This document shows, in pieces, positions 18,131 to 27,578 of a DNA stretch of 64,000 nt. Origin of the DNA: an uncultured Tateyamaria sp. (lineage in GTDB: Bacteria > Pseudomonadota > Alphaproteobacteria > Rhodobacterales > Rhodobacteraceae); NCBI RefSeq assembly GCF_947488715.1, contig NZ_CANLAG010000006.1:1-64000 (forward strand). The letters run 5' to 3'. The position numbers and the translations under genes are program-made. The notes beneath the pieces are model-generated. The model was not told the DNA's origin and did no database searches. It saw only the letters and a list, made by a program, of their open reading frames with translations. Within the stretch, counting starts at the first letter, position 1. Every line of letters starts with the position of its first letter.

Positions 18131-19929
18131 CTGCGGAACCTTGAATTCTGCGTACCCAGCAGGAACCGGCCGGGGTCGCGTTCGATTTTGTTGACCAACC
18201 GTTCGAGGTTAACAGTCAGACTGCGCGCCTCTTCGGTGAACTTGAGGAATTCCGGCAGGCCAAGGCGCAGGAATTCAGAGATTTGACGCTCGTTTCCGGT
18301 CACCACATCGTCGAGTGTGTCCGCAAAACTGGCCGCTGAACGTGACGCCGACAAAACCTCGCCCGAGATCTGTTCGATGTTTTGCGACGCCACTTCGACC
18401 GTGTTGGTAAAGGTGGACGCCGCCCGCCGCAGATCACCGATCACACCGTCCTCGGAGTTGCTGAACGTCGACGCGAAATTGGATGCGGCTGTGCGCAGAT
18501 CGCCCAGGATGCCGCCGATGTCTTCTTCGATCACCCTGTTGGCGCTGGCAAAGGTTTTGGCCGCAACGTCCAGCGTTTCGTTCGCGTTGGTCATCGCCGT
18601 GGACACCCAGCCAAGCGTTGTGTTGGCGTTGTTGAACGTGGTGGTGAATGTTGCGATTGCGCCCGACGCCTCACCGGAAAGTGTGTCCAGCCGCGTGGCC
18701 AGCGCCGCCGTGCGGGTGCCCACATCGTCAATCACCCGCGTCGCCGTCTGAGACGTCGTGCGCAGGTCATCCGCAAGCGGCGACAGTTGGTCCGTCATCA
18801 AACGGTCAAAGCCGGTTGCCGCCTGATCCACCGATTTCATCGTGGTCTGCGCGTCACCAAGCGCGAGGATCGCGCTGTCTGCAACCGCGTCAAAGCGGCC
18901 CACAACCCGCGCTGCCTCACCACCTACATCGTCCAGAACACGAGTCGCGGTTTGCGCGGTTGTGCGCAGGTCACTCGCCAGCGGCGTCAACTGCGTGTCG
19001 GTAAACTCAGTGATCCCGGCCATCGCACCATTTGCGCTGTCCAGGGTTGTGCTTGCGCGGTCCAACACTGTGCCGCCCTGCACCGCCAGCGCGTCCAAAC
19101 GGCCCGCAATCCGGGTGACTTCTCCACCTGCGCTGGCCAAGACGTCGGTGGCGGTTTGCGATGTCGTGCGCAGGTCTTCGGCCAGCGGACCGATCCGGTC
19201 ATTGGCCAGCGCGCTGATATCCGTCAACGTGGTGTTCGCCGTCGTTAACGTGCCCGTTGCCGTGGCAAGCGTCGTTTCCGCCGTGTCCGAAAGCTGCTCA
19301 AGCCGCCCGGTGAAATCCGCGATTTCCCGCGCGGCATTGCCCAGGTCATCAGACAGCGTTTCGAAATTCGCCAGCACACCGTCCAGCCGTTCGGAAGACG
19401 TGGCAAGGTTGCCGACGAGTGCCCCGACCGCCGCCTTGTTGTCGTCGTTGAACACGTCATTCACGTTTTCCAACAGGGTGATCGCCCGGTCCAACACCTG
19501 CGGCGCGCCTTCGAACACCGATTGCAAGGCGGTGCGTTCTGACGGGATCGTGGTGCCTTCGGGCAAGGGCGCAGACGCATCAGACCCGCCGCGTAAGCCG
19601 ACAAAGCTGACGCCCGTGACACCTTGGGATTGCAACTGGGCCTTGGTCTCTGAATTGACTGGCGCATCCGCTGCGACCTCGATCCTGACACGCACCTTGG
19701 ACGGGTCATCGGGGTCAAGGTTCAGGTCCACAACCTGTCCAACAGGCAACCCGTTATAGCGCACGTCGCTGGCCGCGCCCAAGCCGGACACATCATCAAA
19801 AAGGATGTCGTAATACGCGTATTGGCGGTCTACCTCGACCTTGGCCAGCCACAGCAACAGGCCCAGCGCCCCCAGGATTCCCCCCAGCGTAAACAGCCCG
19901 ATCAGCGCATAATTGGCTTTGGTTTCCAT
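18127..19929 (-). CDS. MlaD-family MCE lipid-transport protein with internal repeats
   Basis: Protein of 600 residues from ATG 19929. Residues 8-29 are a membrane anchor (LIGLFTLGGILGALGLLLWL); the MCE domain at about 38-115 has DVSGLGAASDVRYNGLPVGQV and GVTGVSFVGLRGG. The remaining 480 residues are a long Ala/Thr-rich helical region resembling apolipoprotein-like coiled coils. It includes three repeats of PLAxDLRTTxQTATxV spaced exactly 68 residues apart. MCE proteins form hexameric tunnels that move phospholipids between membranes. It lies between the ATPase and the auxiliary lipoprotein in the operon. Confidence 0.9.
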   Translation of the reverse strand: METKANYALIGLFTLGGILGALGLLLWLAKVEVDRQYAYYDILFDDVSGLGAASDVRYNGLPVGQVVDLNLDPDDPSKVRVRIEVAADAPVNSETKAQLQSQGVTGVSFVGLRGGSDASAPLPEGTTIPSERTALQSVFEGAPQVLDRAITLLENVNDVFNDDNKAAVGALVGNLATSSERLDGVLANFETLSDDLGNAAREIADFTGRLEQLSDTAETTLATATGTLTTANTTLTDISALANDRIGPLAEDLRTTSQTATDVLASAGGEVTRIAGRLDALAVQGGTVLDRASTTLDSANGAMAGITEFTDTQLTPLASDLRTTAQTATRVLDDVGGEAARVVGRFDAVADSAILALGDAQTTMKSVDQAATGFDRLMTDQLSPLADDLRTTSQTATRVIDDVGTRTAALATRLDTLSGEASGAIATFTTTFNNANTTLGWVSTAMTNANETLDVAAKTFASANRVIEEDIGGILGDLRTAASNFASTFSNSEDGVIGDLRRAASTFTNTVEVASQNIEQISGEVLSASRSAASFADTLDDVVTGNERQISEFLRLGLPEFLKFTEEARSLTVNLERLVNKIERDPGRFLLGTQNSRFRR

Positions 19930-19948
19930 GGTGGCGGCAGCCTTTGGT

Positions 19949-20716
19949 CTATGTCTTGGCCTGCGCGGCACGTGCGCGCGGCCCGGTAAAATATTCCTGC
20001 ACCCAGGGGTGGTCCACGTCCGTCATCCCCTCAATCGGGCCGGTGACCAGCACGCGCTTTTCAGCAAGCACCGCAATTCTGTCGCAGATCGCGTAAAGAG
20101 AGTCGAGGTCATGCGTGACCATGAACACGGTCAGCCCAAGCGAGCGTTTCAATTCGCCAATCAGATCATCATAGGCCGCCGCCCCGATGGGATCGAGCCC
20201 GGCGGTCGGTTCGTCCAGAAACACGATCTCGGGATCCAGCGCCAGCGCGCGCGCCAGAGAGGCGCGTTTACGCATCCCACCCGACAGTTCCGAGGGCAGT
20301 TTCCCGCAGGCCAGAGGCGGCAGGCCCACGAGGCTGATCTTGAGCTGGCCGAGGCTGCGCATCAGCGCGGGGCTGAGGTTGAGGTGTTCGCGCATGGGCG
20401 CCATCACGTTTTGCAGCACCGACAGCGAGGAAAAGAGCGCGCCGTCCTGAAAGGCGACACCCCAGCGTTTTTCGGCCGTCAGACGTTCCTCGCGGCTGCC
20501 GTTCAGCACATCCGCGCCCAGCACTTCGATGGACCCGGCAGCAGGCCGGTTCAGGCCAACGATGGTGCGCAGCAGCACGGACTTGCCAGTGCCCGACCCA
20601 CCGACAATGCCCAGCACCTCGCCGCGCCAGACATCGAGATCCAGATTGTCATGCACGACCTGGCGGCCAAACTGGTTGCGCAGGCCGCGCACCTTGATGA
20701 TCGCGTCGCGGGTCAC
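19949..20716 (-). CDS. ABC transporter ATPase of an MCE/Mla lipid system
   Basis: ATPase of 255 residues. Walker A is GGSGTGKSVLL (an MlaF hallmark), the signature is LSGGMRKRASLARALA, and Walker B is IVFLDEPTAGLD, with the switch His in MVTHD. The best start is GTG at 20716 (VTRDAIIKVRGL), which overlaps the permease stop as GTGA; the longer frame is antisense-like read-through of the permease. It energises phospholipid movement through the MCE protein encoded 19 bases downstream. Confidence 0.9.
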   Translation of the reverse strand: MTRDAIIKVRGLRNQFGRQVVHDNLDLDVWRGEVLGIVGGSGTGKSVLLRTIVGLNRPAAGSIEVLGADVLNGSREERLTAEKRWGVAFQDGALFSSLSVLQNVMAPMREHLNLSPALMRSLGQLKISLVGLPPLACGKLPSELSGGMRKRASLARALALDPEIVFLDEPTAGLDPIGAAAYDDLIGELKRSLGLTVFMVTHDLDSLYAICDRIAVLAEKRVLVTGPIEGMTDVDHPWVQEYFTGPRARAAQAKT

Positions 20717-21837
20717 AGGCCCAGCTCCGCAAAGAAGATGGAGAACACCGCGTCGGCCACGATCACCAGAAAGATCGACTGCACCACCGAGATCGTGGTG
20801 TGACGCCCGACGCTGTCGGCGGAGGATTGCACCTGCATCGCCTGCCAACAAGCCACGGTGGCGATGATCGCGGCAAAGACCGGCGCCTTGATCATGCCGA
20901 TGATCAGGTGCCAGACATCCGTGTTTTCCTGCAACCGCGTGATGAACATCGACGGGCTCACGCCCAGTTCGATCCAGCTCATGATTGCGCCGCCCAGCAG
21001 GCCCGAGACATTGGCGATAAAGCCGAGGATGGGCAGCATGATCACCAGCGCGATGACGCGCGGCAGCACAAGGACTTCGATCGGGTCGAGGCCAAGGGTG
21101 CGCATCGCGTCCAGTTCCTCGCGGACCTTCATGGACCCGATGGACGCGGTAAATGCCGAACCGGACCGCCCCGCTACGATGATGGCGGTCAGGAGGATGC
21201 CCAGTTCGCGCAGGATCGAGATGGCAATGAGGTCGACCACAAACACCTCGGCCCCGAACTGGCGCAGTTGCGAGGCCCCCTGGAACGACAGAACCACCCC
21301 GATCAGAAAGCTCATCAGCACCACGATGGGAATGGCGTTAAAGCCGGTCTCTTCCATCTGGCTGACCAGTGCCGCCGTCCGCCAACGGCGCGGACGGAAG
21401 AGGCAGGTGACGAGGCTCGCCAGCGTCTGACCCACAAAGCTCATCAGCGACATGGCGGATGCGCCCACACCGGCCGTTTTCTCACCAATCCCCGCCAGCC
21501 ATGGCACAAGGCCGCTCGGAGGTGCCTCAACGCCTTCCTCGGCGGGCATTGCGGCGACCACTGCGTGGATCAGTTCCAGGCGGGTCTGTGTGCTGTCCGT
21601 GATTTCGACTTGCGCGCCTGATGCCTCGAGGCGGGATTTGAGGTCGGACACCATCCACGCGCCGCCCGTGTCCAACGCCTCGAGCCCGTCGAGATCGATG
21701 TTCATGGTGCCTGTCCCCGCGGGGACAGAGGCGAAATCGCGCTCAACATGGCTGAGATGTTCGGTCACCAACCGCCCCGACAAACGGATCACGGGCGCGG
21801 GGCCGCTGTCATCAATGATCACGGTCGGAGCAGGCAT
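20713..21837 (-). CDS. MlaE-family permease with N-terminal STAS domain
   Basis: Protein of 374 residues. Residues 1-95 form a STAS domain (VIRLSGRLV, MNIDLDGLEALDTGGAWMV), and the C-terminal 250 residues form an MlaE permease with about five membrane segments and the conserved REELDAMRTLGLDPIEVLVLPR loop. In E. coli the STAS part is a separate protein (MlaB); here it is fused, as in many alphaproteobacteria. First gene of the operon. The start is given as 21837; a Met 11 codons upstream is possible. The gene carries the 18-nt palindrome at 21711-21728. Confidence 0.9.
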   Translation of the reverse strand: MPAPTVIIDDSGPAPVIRLSGRLVTEHLSHVERDFASVPAGTGTMNIDLDGLEALDTGGAWMVSDLKSRLEASGAQVEITDSTQTRLELIHAVVAAMPAEEGVEAPPSGLVPWLAGIGEKTAGVGASAMSLMSFVGQTLASLVTCLFRPRRWRTAALVSQMEETGFNAIPIVVLMSFLIGVVLSFQGASQLRQFGAEVFVVDLIAISILRELGILLTAIIVAGRSGSAFTASIGSMKVREELDAMRTLGLDPIEVLVLPRVIALVIMLPILGFIANVSGLLGGAIMSWIELGVSPSMFITRLQENTDVWHLIIGMIKAPVFAAIIATVACWQAMQVQSSADSVGRHTTISVVQSIFLVIVADAVFSIFFAELGL

Positions 21838-22039
21838 AGGGACTTTCGAAGCGCAGCAGACCGGAGGCATTTCCCCCCGATATCAGCAGACTAGACCAAA
21901 GCCCCAGACAGGGAAAGGCGGTCGGAAACGCCCGAAAAACAAGGGGTGGCGCGTTCACGAAAGCAAAGGCCCGCCGTGAGAACAATTCATTTGCACGACT
22001 CACCTCATGGCCCCTATATCCATCTCAGTCGCCAAGGCC

Positions 22040-22245
22040 GACATGGGAGAGCGCGGGACACCCCGCCGCCGAAGGAGCAACGCCCCGGAAACTCTCAGGC
22101 ACAATGAACCGTGTTGGCCGCGCCTGAGGACAGGCATGACGACGATCTGGAGAGCGGTCAGGGCTGACGTGCCTGATCCACCGAAGGAGAAAGCGCCGAC
22201 CGTTTCGGCGTCAAACTCTCAGGTCACGCGACAGATGGGGACGCG
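22040..22245 (+). ncRNA. Tandem glycine riboswitch
   Basis: Two glycine aptamers in series. The first runs from GGGAGAG near 22045 through CCGCCGAAGGAGCAA to AAACTCTCAGGC near 22100. The second runs from CTGGAGAG near 22147 through CCACCGAAGGAGAAAG to CAAACTCTCAGGTC near 22224. These match the conserved core of the gcvT/glycine riboswitch family in both modules. It ends about 60 bases before the DadA-like gene, whose expression it should switch on with glycine. Confidence 0.9.
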
Positions 22246-22302
22246 AACCGGCATGGTGCCGGACGTGTCCGTATCCCTCGCGTCACTTTGGGAGGACATC
22301 AC

Positions 22303-23535
22303 ATGTCCCATATCGCCGTGATAGGTGCCGGTATCACTGGCATCACAACTGCCTACGCCCTTGCCCGCCGTGGCTATGACGTCAGCGTCTTTGACCGCAA
22401 CCGCTATGCCGCGATGGAGACATCCTTTGCCAATGGCGGGCAGCTTTCGGCATCGAACGCCGAGGTCTGGACCCGTTGGGGCACGATCTTCAAGGGGCTC
22501 AAGTGGATGCTGAAATCGGATGCGCCCTTGCTGGTGAACCCGCGCCCCAGCTGGCACAAGCTGTCGTGGATGGCCGAGTTCATGGGCAACATCCCACACT
22601 ACGAGGCGCACACGGTCGAGACTACGCGGCTGGCCATTGCCGCGCGGGAACACCTGCTGGATTTCGCAGCAGAGGTCGGCGTCGATTTCGACTGTGAACA
22701 GCGCGGTATTCTGCACGTCTACAAGAAACAGTCAGAATTTGATCACGCCCGCCGGGTTAACACGCTGCTGGCCAAGGCCGGCCTAGACCGCCGCGAGGTG
22801 ACGGCGGACGAGGTGCAGCGGCTGGAGCCCGCGCTCAAGACCGACACGCTGGGCGGGTTCTATACAGAGAGCGATTTCACCGGTGACATCCACCGCTATG
22901 CCCGCGCGCTGAGCGATGGGTGCGCGCGGATGGGTGTCACGTTCCACTACAAGGCGGACGTGTCCGACATTCACCACACCGGCACTGGCGTGCGCATCGA
23001 CTGGCACAGCAGCGACGGCGACCAGCAGCAGCATTTCGACGGTATCGTCGTCTGTGCGGGCGTGGGCAGCCGTGCCATTGCGGCCAAGCTGGGCGACAGG
23101 GTCAACATCTATCCGGTCAAGGGCTATTCGATCACCGTCAATCTGGATGATGAGACCAGCCAGGCCGCTGCCCCTTGGGTCAGCCTGTTGGATGACGAGG
23201 CCAAGATCGTGACGTCCCGTCTGGGCAAAGGGCGTTTCCGCATTGCGGGTACTGCCGAGTTCAACGGCTACAACCTCGACATTCGGGACGACCGCGTGCG
23301 CCCGTTGCGGGAGTGGTGCGAGGCGTTTTTTCCTGACGTATCCACCGAACACTGTGTGCCATGGGCCGGGCTGCGCCCCATGTTGCCATCCATGATGCCC
23401 AAGGTGGGTCCGGGGTCGAAACCGGGTGTCTACTACAACACCGGCCACGGGCATCTGGGTTGGACCCTATCGGCGGCCACCGCACAGGCCACCGCCGATG
23501 TCGTGGACGTTGCGCGGATGAAAAACGCCGCCTGA
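22303..23535 (+). CDS. dadA: D-amino acid dehydrogenase / glycine oxidase-like flavoenzyme
   Basis: FAD-dependent DAO-family enzyme of 410 residues from ATG 22303 (MSHIAVIG), which has a GGAGG ribosome site. The dinucleotide fold GAGITGITTAYALARRGYDV..FDR is at 7-35, and SFANGGQLSASNAEVWTRW is diagnostic of DadA rather than other DAO proteins. The C-terminus GVYYNTGHGHLGWTLS closes the FAD site. The family oxidises D-amino acids to keto acids, passing electrons to the quinone pool. The glycine riboswitch in front suggests that glycine, or an amino acid linked to it, is a real substrate or inducer. The symbol indicates the family. Confidence 0.85.
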   Translation: MSHIAVIGAGITGITTAYALARRGYDVSVFDRNRYAAMETSFANGGQLSASNAEVWTRWGTIFKGLKWMLKSDAPLLVNPRPSWHKLSWMAEFMGNIPHYEAHTVETTRLAIAAREHLLDFAAEVGVDFDCEQRGILHVYKKQSEFDHARRVNTLLAKAGLDRREVTADEVQRLEPALKTDTLGGFYTESDFTGDIHRYARALSDGCARMGVTFHYKADVSDIHHTGTGVRIDWHSSDGDQQQHFDGIVVCAGVGSRAIAAKLGDRVNIYPVKGYSITVNLDDETSQAAAPWVSLLDDEAKIVTSRLGKGRFRIAGTAEFNGYNLDIRDDRVRPLREWCEAFFPDVSTEHCVPWAGLRPMLPSMMPKVGPGSKPGVYYNTGHGHLGWTLSAATAQATADVVDVARMKNAA

Positions 23536-23543
23536 GGCGATAC

Positions 23544-23575
23544 GCCAGAGCCGCGTTACCGTACCCGGCTCTGGC
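23544..23575. terminator. Bidirectional hairpin between dadA and dacB
   Basis: GCCAGAGCCG and CGGCTCTGGC form a perfect 10-bp stem around a 12-base loop, directly between two convergent stop codons (23535 and 23576). No strong T-run is present on either side, so termination strength is uncertain. Confidence 0.6.
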
Positions 23576-25066
23576 TCAACTGCCGTAAAGAGACCCCCAG
23601 CGTTCGATCAGCTTTTGCTGCATCGCCTTGGCGCGCCGGTTCCAACTGCGCGCGCCGCGCGGGGCCTCGCGATTGGCCTTGGAGATGCGGCCCCGCGTGG
23701 CCTCGTCCGCAGCAAAGATGGCAAAGGCCATTTCGGTCCCGTTCTTGGCCGTCATATACCCCGCCAACCCGGACACAAAGTTCAGCGTGCCGGTTTTGGC
23801 GTGCACGTCGATGGGGTGGTTCTTGATCGCGCGGCGCTTTTCATCGAGCATCGCAATGGGTTTGAGGATGGGCCGCAATGTCCGGGACTGGTGTGCCTTG
23901 ACCAACGCCTGCACCATATCATCGGCCGTCATTTTACTGGCGTCACCAAGGCCTGAATGATCCACCAGTCGCATCGACGCAGTGCCAAGCGTGGCACCCG
24001 CCCAGCGGTTCATCTCGGTTGCGGATGCCTTCAGGCTGTTGACCCGCCCCTTGCGTTTGGCTGTCGCCGCGAGCCCAACCATCTCTGCCGTCAGGTTGGT
24101 CGAAAACCGCAGCATCGCGCGCAGGATGGTGCGCAAGTCATCGCTCTGACGCGACGCCAGCAATGTTCCGTTGGGTGCGCGGCCCACAACCACGGGGTTC
24201 TTGAGCACGATGCCATGGGCGCGCGCCAATGTCTGAAAGACGTCGCCGGCATAAAGCGCAGGCTTGCGCACCGGCAACCAACGCGCGCCGCCATTGCCCA
24301 AAGCGCCCTTGGCGACGGACCAATTGTCGGTCCGCCCCCCGTCCTTGTAGGTATAGACTGGCAAGTCACGCGACACGATCTGCATCCGCGACATGGCCAC
24401 GTCCGGGCGGTATCGGTCGGACCGCGCGTCCATGGTGACGCCGTACGCACCGCCAGACCGACGCCATTCGAAATGAACCCGGTTGAAATTCAGCGCAATG
24501 CCACTGATCGCAGGACTGTATCCGACATGATCGGGTTGACCCGGATCAATGGTCTTGATGAACGGCAAGGCTCCGTCGGCCACTTTGAACGCGCCGCGCA
24601 CCTCGCGGATGCCGCGGGCCTTGAGCGCCTCGGCCATCGCCGCCAGCGCATTGGTGTCGAGCGTCGGATCGCCGCCGCCCACAAGGATCAGATCCCCCTG
24701 CACCACCCCCGCCGACACGCCGCCAGTGGCAACGAGTTGCGTCGTAAACCGGTATCCTGCGCCCAGCACGTCCAGCGCATAAAGCGCGGTCACCGCCTTG
24801 GCGACGCTGGCGGGTGGTGTGCCGACACTGGCATTGCCCCCCTCGAGCCGCAGACCCGTGCGGGCATCCGCCACCGCATAGGTTACCCGGCCATTCAGCT
24901 TGGCCGCGTTGATAATCGCCTGCGGATCGGCGATGGATTTCTTGAAATGATCTGCGCCGCGTGACACCGGGCGCAAGGACGCCGTGGGCGGGGTAGCAAC
25001 AGCCGTAGATGCAGCAGAACCTGCAACCATGGCCAGGAAAAATCGTCTCGAAACAGCGCGCAACAT
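23576..25066 (-). CDS. dacB: D-alanyl-D-alanine carboxypeptidase (PBP4/DacB family) with Tat-like signal
   Basis: S13-family peptidase of 496 residues from ATG 25066. The SxxK motif is in PPASVAKAVTALYALD (about residue 74), the SxN-type motif is in FSTNLTAEMVG, and KTGTLNFVSGLAG is the KTG box. It trims D-Ala from peptidoglycan and may act as an endopeptidase. The N-terminus SRRFFLAMVAGSAAS has a twin-arginine motif, so export may be by Tat. It lies 47 bases after nadD in the same operon. Confidence 0.9.
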   Translation of the reverse strand: MLRAVSRRFFLAMVAGSAASTAVATPPTASLRPVSRGADHFKKSIADPQAIINAAKLNGRVTYAVADARTGLRLEGGNASVGTPPASVAKAVTALYALDVLGAGYRFTTQLVATGGVSAGVVQGDLILVGGGDPTLDTNALAAMAEALKARGIREVRGAFKVADGALPFIKTIDPGQPDHVGYSPAISGIALNFNRVHFEWRRSGGAYGVTMDARSDRYRPDVAMSRMQIVSRDLPVYTYKDGGRTDNWSVAKGALGNGGARWLPVRKPALYAGDVFQTLARAHGIVLKNPVVVGRAPNGTLLASRQSDDLRTILRAMLRFSTNLTAEMVGLAATAKRKGRVNSLKASATEMNRWAGATLGTASMRLVDHSGLGDASKMTADDMVQALVKAHQSRTLRPILKPIAMLDEKRRAIKNHPIDVHAKTGTLNFVSGLAGYMTAKNGTEMAFAIFAADEATRGRISKANREAPRGARSWNRRAKAMQQKLIERWGSLYGS

Positions 25067-25113
25067 GTGGGCATCTAACCCCAGCCGCCCGGCGCAAACA
25101 AGCGCCCGCAGCA

Positions 25114-25731
25114 TCACGTTTGCGGTGATGTGTCCCAGTTGCCAGCCGCGCGGATGGCCGAGGATGATTGTGGCGACATGGCGACGTTCACAAAGCACCA
25201 CGCGGGCGCGTCTGCGCGGGCCAGCATCTGGCTCGCCTTGGCCGAAATGCGATGGTCGCGATAGACCCGCGCCGCCCGACTCATCCGGGCGGAAATACGG
25301 TCTCCCGGACGGGCCAGAACCCCCAGCGGCACGTTTTCCGTGATCCATGTCCAGTCTTGCCAGCGGTGAAACTGAGCAAGGTTATCGGCCCCCATCAGCC
25401 AGACAAACCGCACACCCGGATAGACGTTCATCAAAGCCGCCAGCGTTTGCGCCGTATAGCGCGTGCCAAGACGCGCCTCGATGTCGGTGATGGTCACGCG
25501 CGGGTCCTGCATGACAGATTGCGCACGCGCCACACGTTTGTCCAAGGGCGCGGGACCGTGGGATTTGAGCGGATTGCCCGGACTGACCAGCCACCACACC
25601 CGGCTCAGGCCAAACCGTTTCATCGCCTCGCGGGTGATGTGGACATGTCCGTCATGCGCAGGGTCAAAAGACCCCCCCAGCAGGCCCACAACCTGTCCCG
25701 GCCGTGCCATCGGAAAACTGTGGCGCATCAT
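25114..25731 (-). CDS. nadD: Nicotinate-nucleotide adenylyltransferase
   Basis: NadD of 205 residues: makes deamido-NAD from nicotinate mononucleotide and [27 protein letters not shown] carries the GxFxPxHxGH nucleotidyltransferase motif; [17 protein letters not shown] holds the conserved GADNL, and the C-terminal SSSAIRAAG matches the ISSTxIR-type motif. Two ATG codons are adjacent at 25731 and 25728. Flanked by the MOSC gene upstream and dacB downstream; the usual rsfS partner is not adjacent here. Confidence 0.95.
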   Translation of the reverse strand: MMRHSFPMARPGQVVGLLGGSFDPAHDGHVHITREAMKRFGLSRVWWLVSPGNPLKSHGPAPLDKRVARAQSVMQDPRVTITDIEARLGTRYTAQTLAALMNVYPGVRFVWLMGADNLAQFHRWQDWTWITENVPLGVLARPGDRISARMSRAARVYRDHRISAKASQMLARADAPAWCFVNVAMSPQSSSAIRAAGNWDTSPQT

Positions 25732-25797
25732 GGATGTCGTCCCTGTCCCGGCGCCCGATGCGCCCAGGCCAGACGGGACCGCAGCGCGCGTCGATTG

Positions 25798-26286
25798 TCA
25801 ATCAAGTGGCCGGACCGCCGCACCCAGCGTCACTTCGCCGGGGGTCACCACTTCGGCACACCAACCGCCATGGCCTCGCATCGCGGCATAGCCGCCATAG
25901 CCCAGAAACCGCTCCATCAGACTGCACGGTGCGCAGATCGTGGTAAATTTGACGACTGCCGAACCGATCTCGATGGACCGCCCCTTGAGACCGGCAAGGT
26001 TGATGCCCCGCACAACGAGGTTGCGTCGAAACAGAGACGGATCAATGTGGTCACGGCCCAGATAGGATGCGATTGCGGGCAAATGCTCTGCCTGGATCAG
26101 GGTCACCGCACGTTTGCCCGCCCGCCCCCTGTCGCCGTCCAACCCGGACATCAACACCGACGCCCGGTCCAACACCGCGATGTCTGCGGCACGGGCGGGC
26201 CGCACGCCGATCCACTCGACGTGTCCCGGCTGCGCCCAGCGGGCGATCATGTCGTGCAGTGGCCGCACCTCGGTACGGTCTGTCAT
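25798..26286 (-). CDS. MOSC-domain protein
   Basis: Protein of 162 residues. The MOSC pattern is clear: VEWIGVRPARAADI, the hinge GLDGDRGRAGKRAVTLIQAEHLPAIAS, FRRNLVVRGINL, and the conserved cysteine in TICAPCSLMER. MOSC proteins bind molybdenum cofactor and move sulfur or reduce N-hydroxylated substrates. Its start overlaps the upstream hydrolase stop as ATGA, and nadD follows 66 bases later. Confidence 0.9.
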   Translation of the reverse strand: MTDRTEVRPLHDMIARWAQPGHVEWIGVRPARAADIAVLDRASVLMSGLDGDRGRAGKRAVTLIQAEHLPAIASYLGRDHIDPSLFRRNLVVRGINLAGLKGRSIEIGSAVVKFTTICAPCSLMERFLGYGGYAAMRGHGGWCAEVVTPGEVTLGAAVRPLD

Positions 26287-27578
26287 CGTTCGTCACGCGC
26301 CTGCGCGCGCCGTTCGATGATGTCGAGGTCGGGCAGACGGTCCAGCGGGTAGTTCGGGTGCAGCACCCACACCCCGCCCTCGTCCTGTTCCAGAGGTCGC
26401 AATGTGCCGCCGGGAAACGCGCGTGTCCGCAAGGCCAATACAACATCCGATAGCACCGCTGGGTTGTCCCTGAAATACGCGTGGCCAAACCCACCCCGCA
26501 CGTTCTCTACCCTGATGAAATGCACCAGCGATTGCTTGCCCAGAATTTCCAGCTCTCCGGGTTGAAAGTCCGAATTCTTGAGCGCGCCCAAACGGGTCGA
26601 GCGGGTTAGGTAGGCGGACAAGCGCAAGGCCCCATCGTCGGGGTTGATATACAGGTTCACCTGTTCGAACGCCTCGGCGAACCGTTCGGCCTGCAGGCGT
26701 TGGCGTACGATGTCCACGTCCAGATCGGGGGCCGCCATGATCAAAGTCCCGGTCTTGAGCGCCAGTTTGGGATGCCGGTTGCCACCACGCGCCTCGATGA
26801 TCAACTCGCGCAGCGCCGTTGTGGCGACATCGGTGCCCCGCGAATGGGCCACAATGTCGATCTGATCAACTTCGGGCATCTGCGCCAGCATGCGCAGAAA
26901 CTCCTTGGCGTGGTGCACTGAAAACGTACCCGCATCCCGGTCGCGGAAATAGCCCAAGGGGCCAATCCCGTTGCCCGCTGGCCAGGTAAAGGAGATCGGG
27001 ACGGATTCGCGCCCGGCAAAGTGCCAGATATTCGCCAGCGCTGTCAGGCTGTCGTCAAAGTCGTTGTTGAACCCATGCAAATAAACCAACACGGTGCTGT
27101 TGCCGGTGCGGGCAATCTCGGCCGCGACTTCGGCCTGAAACTTGCGCGCCTGCCCGTCGTAGATATCGCGGATATCCCTGCGGTGTCCCAAACGACCATC
27201 GCGTCGCTCAACGGGCAGCGGTGTGGATTCGAAGCGGACCAGTTCCGTCACCTCGGGCACCCAGAGGGTCGAGATATTATCATCAGAATCGGCACGCGTG
27301 CGGCGCAGCAACTCATCCCAATTCAGATCACGGCCAAACTTTACCGTGGCGGCACCAAATGCCATGGATTGCGACCGGTCCGATCCATACCTGTCCCCCT
27401 GGGGCGCGCGGTCTGTCATGTAGAAAATGCGCGGTTGAGCCGTGCGCAGCGATTGCGCCACGCGCGCTTCGGGATAGTTGGTGCCTGAACGATACAGGTT
27501 GGGCGGTGGCGCCAGACCGATCCCGGCGGCACATGCGCTCAACATCAGGCAGGTGGCAAACAGGACGAACCGCCTCAT
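26283..27578 (-). CDS. Lipoprotein alpha/beta hydrolase (DUF900-type esterase)
   Basis: Protein of 431 residues from ATG 27578. The lipobox LSAC places the lipidated Cys at about residue 15. The domain has STVLVYLHGFNNDFDDSLTALANI (oxyanion strand), the nucleophile elbow IDIVAHSRGTDV with Ser in GHSxG-like HSRGT, and a later His in NVRGGFGHAYF. This matches the DUF900 alpha/beta hydrolase family. It probably sits on the periplasmic face of a membrane. First gene of the operon that continues with MOSC, nadD and dacB. The substrate is unknown. Confidence 0.88.
   Translation of the reverse strand: MRRFVLFATCLMLSACAAGIGLAPPPNLYRSGTNYPEARVAQSLRTAQPRIFYMTDRAPQGDRYGSDRSQSMAFGAATVKFGRDLNWDELLRRTRADSDDNISTLWVPEVTELVRFESTPLPVERRDGRLGHRRDIRDIYDGQARKFQAEVAAEIARTGNSTVLVYLHGFNNDFDDSLTALANIWHFAGRESVPISFTWPAGNGIGPLGYFRDRDAGTFSVHHAKEFLRMLAQMPEVDQIDIVAHSRGTDVATTALRELIIEARGGNRHPKLALKTGTLIMAAPDLDVDIVRQRLQAERFAEAFEQVNLYINPDDGALRLSAYLTRSTRLGALKNSDFQPGELEILGKQSLVHFIRVENVRGGFGHAYFRDNPAVLSDVVLALRTRAFPGGTLRPLEQDEGGVWVLHPNYPLDRLPDLDIIERRAQARDER

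Noticed and set aside
21961-22006. GAGAACAATTCATTTGCA as another copy of the GAACAATGAA motif
   Set aside because: Only the GAACAAT part matches and the order of the remaining bases differs.
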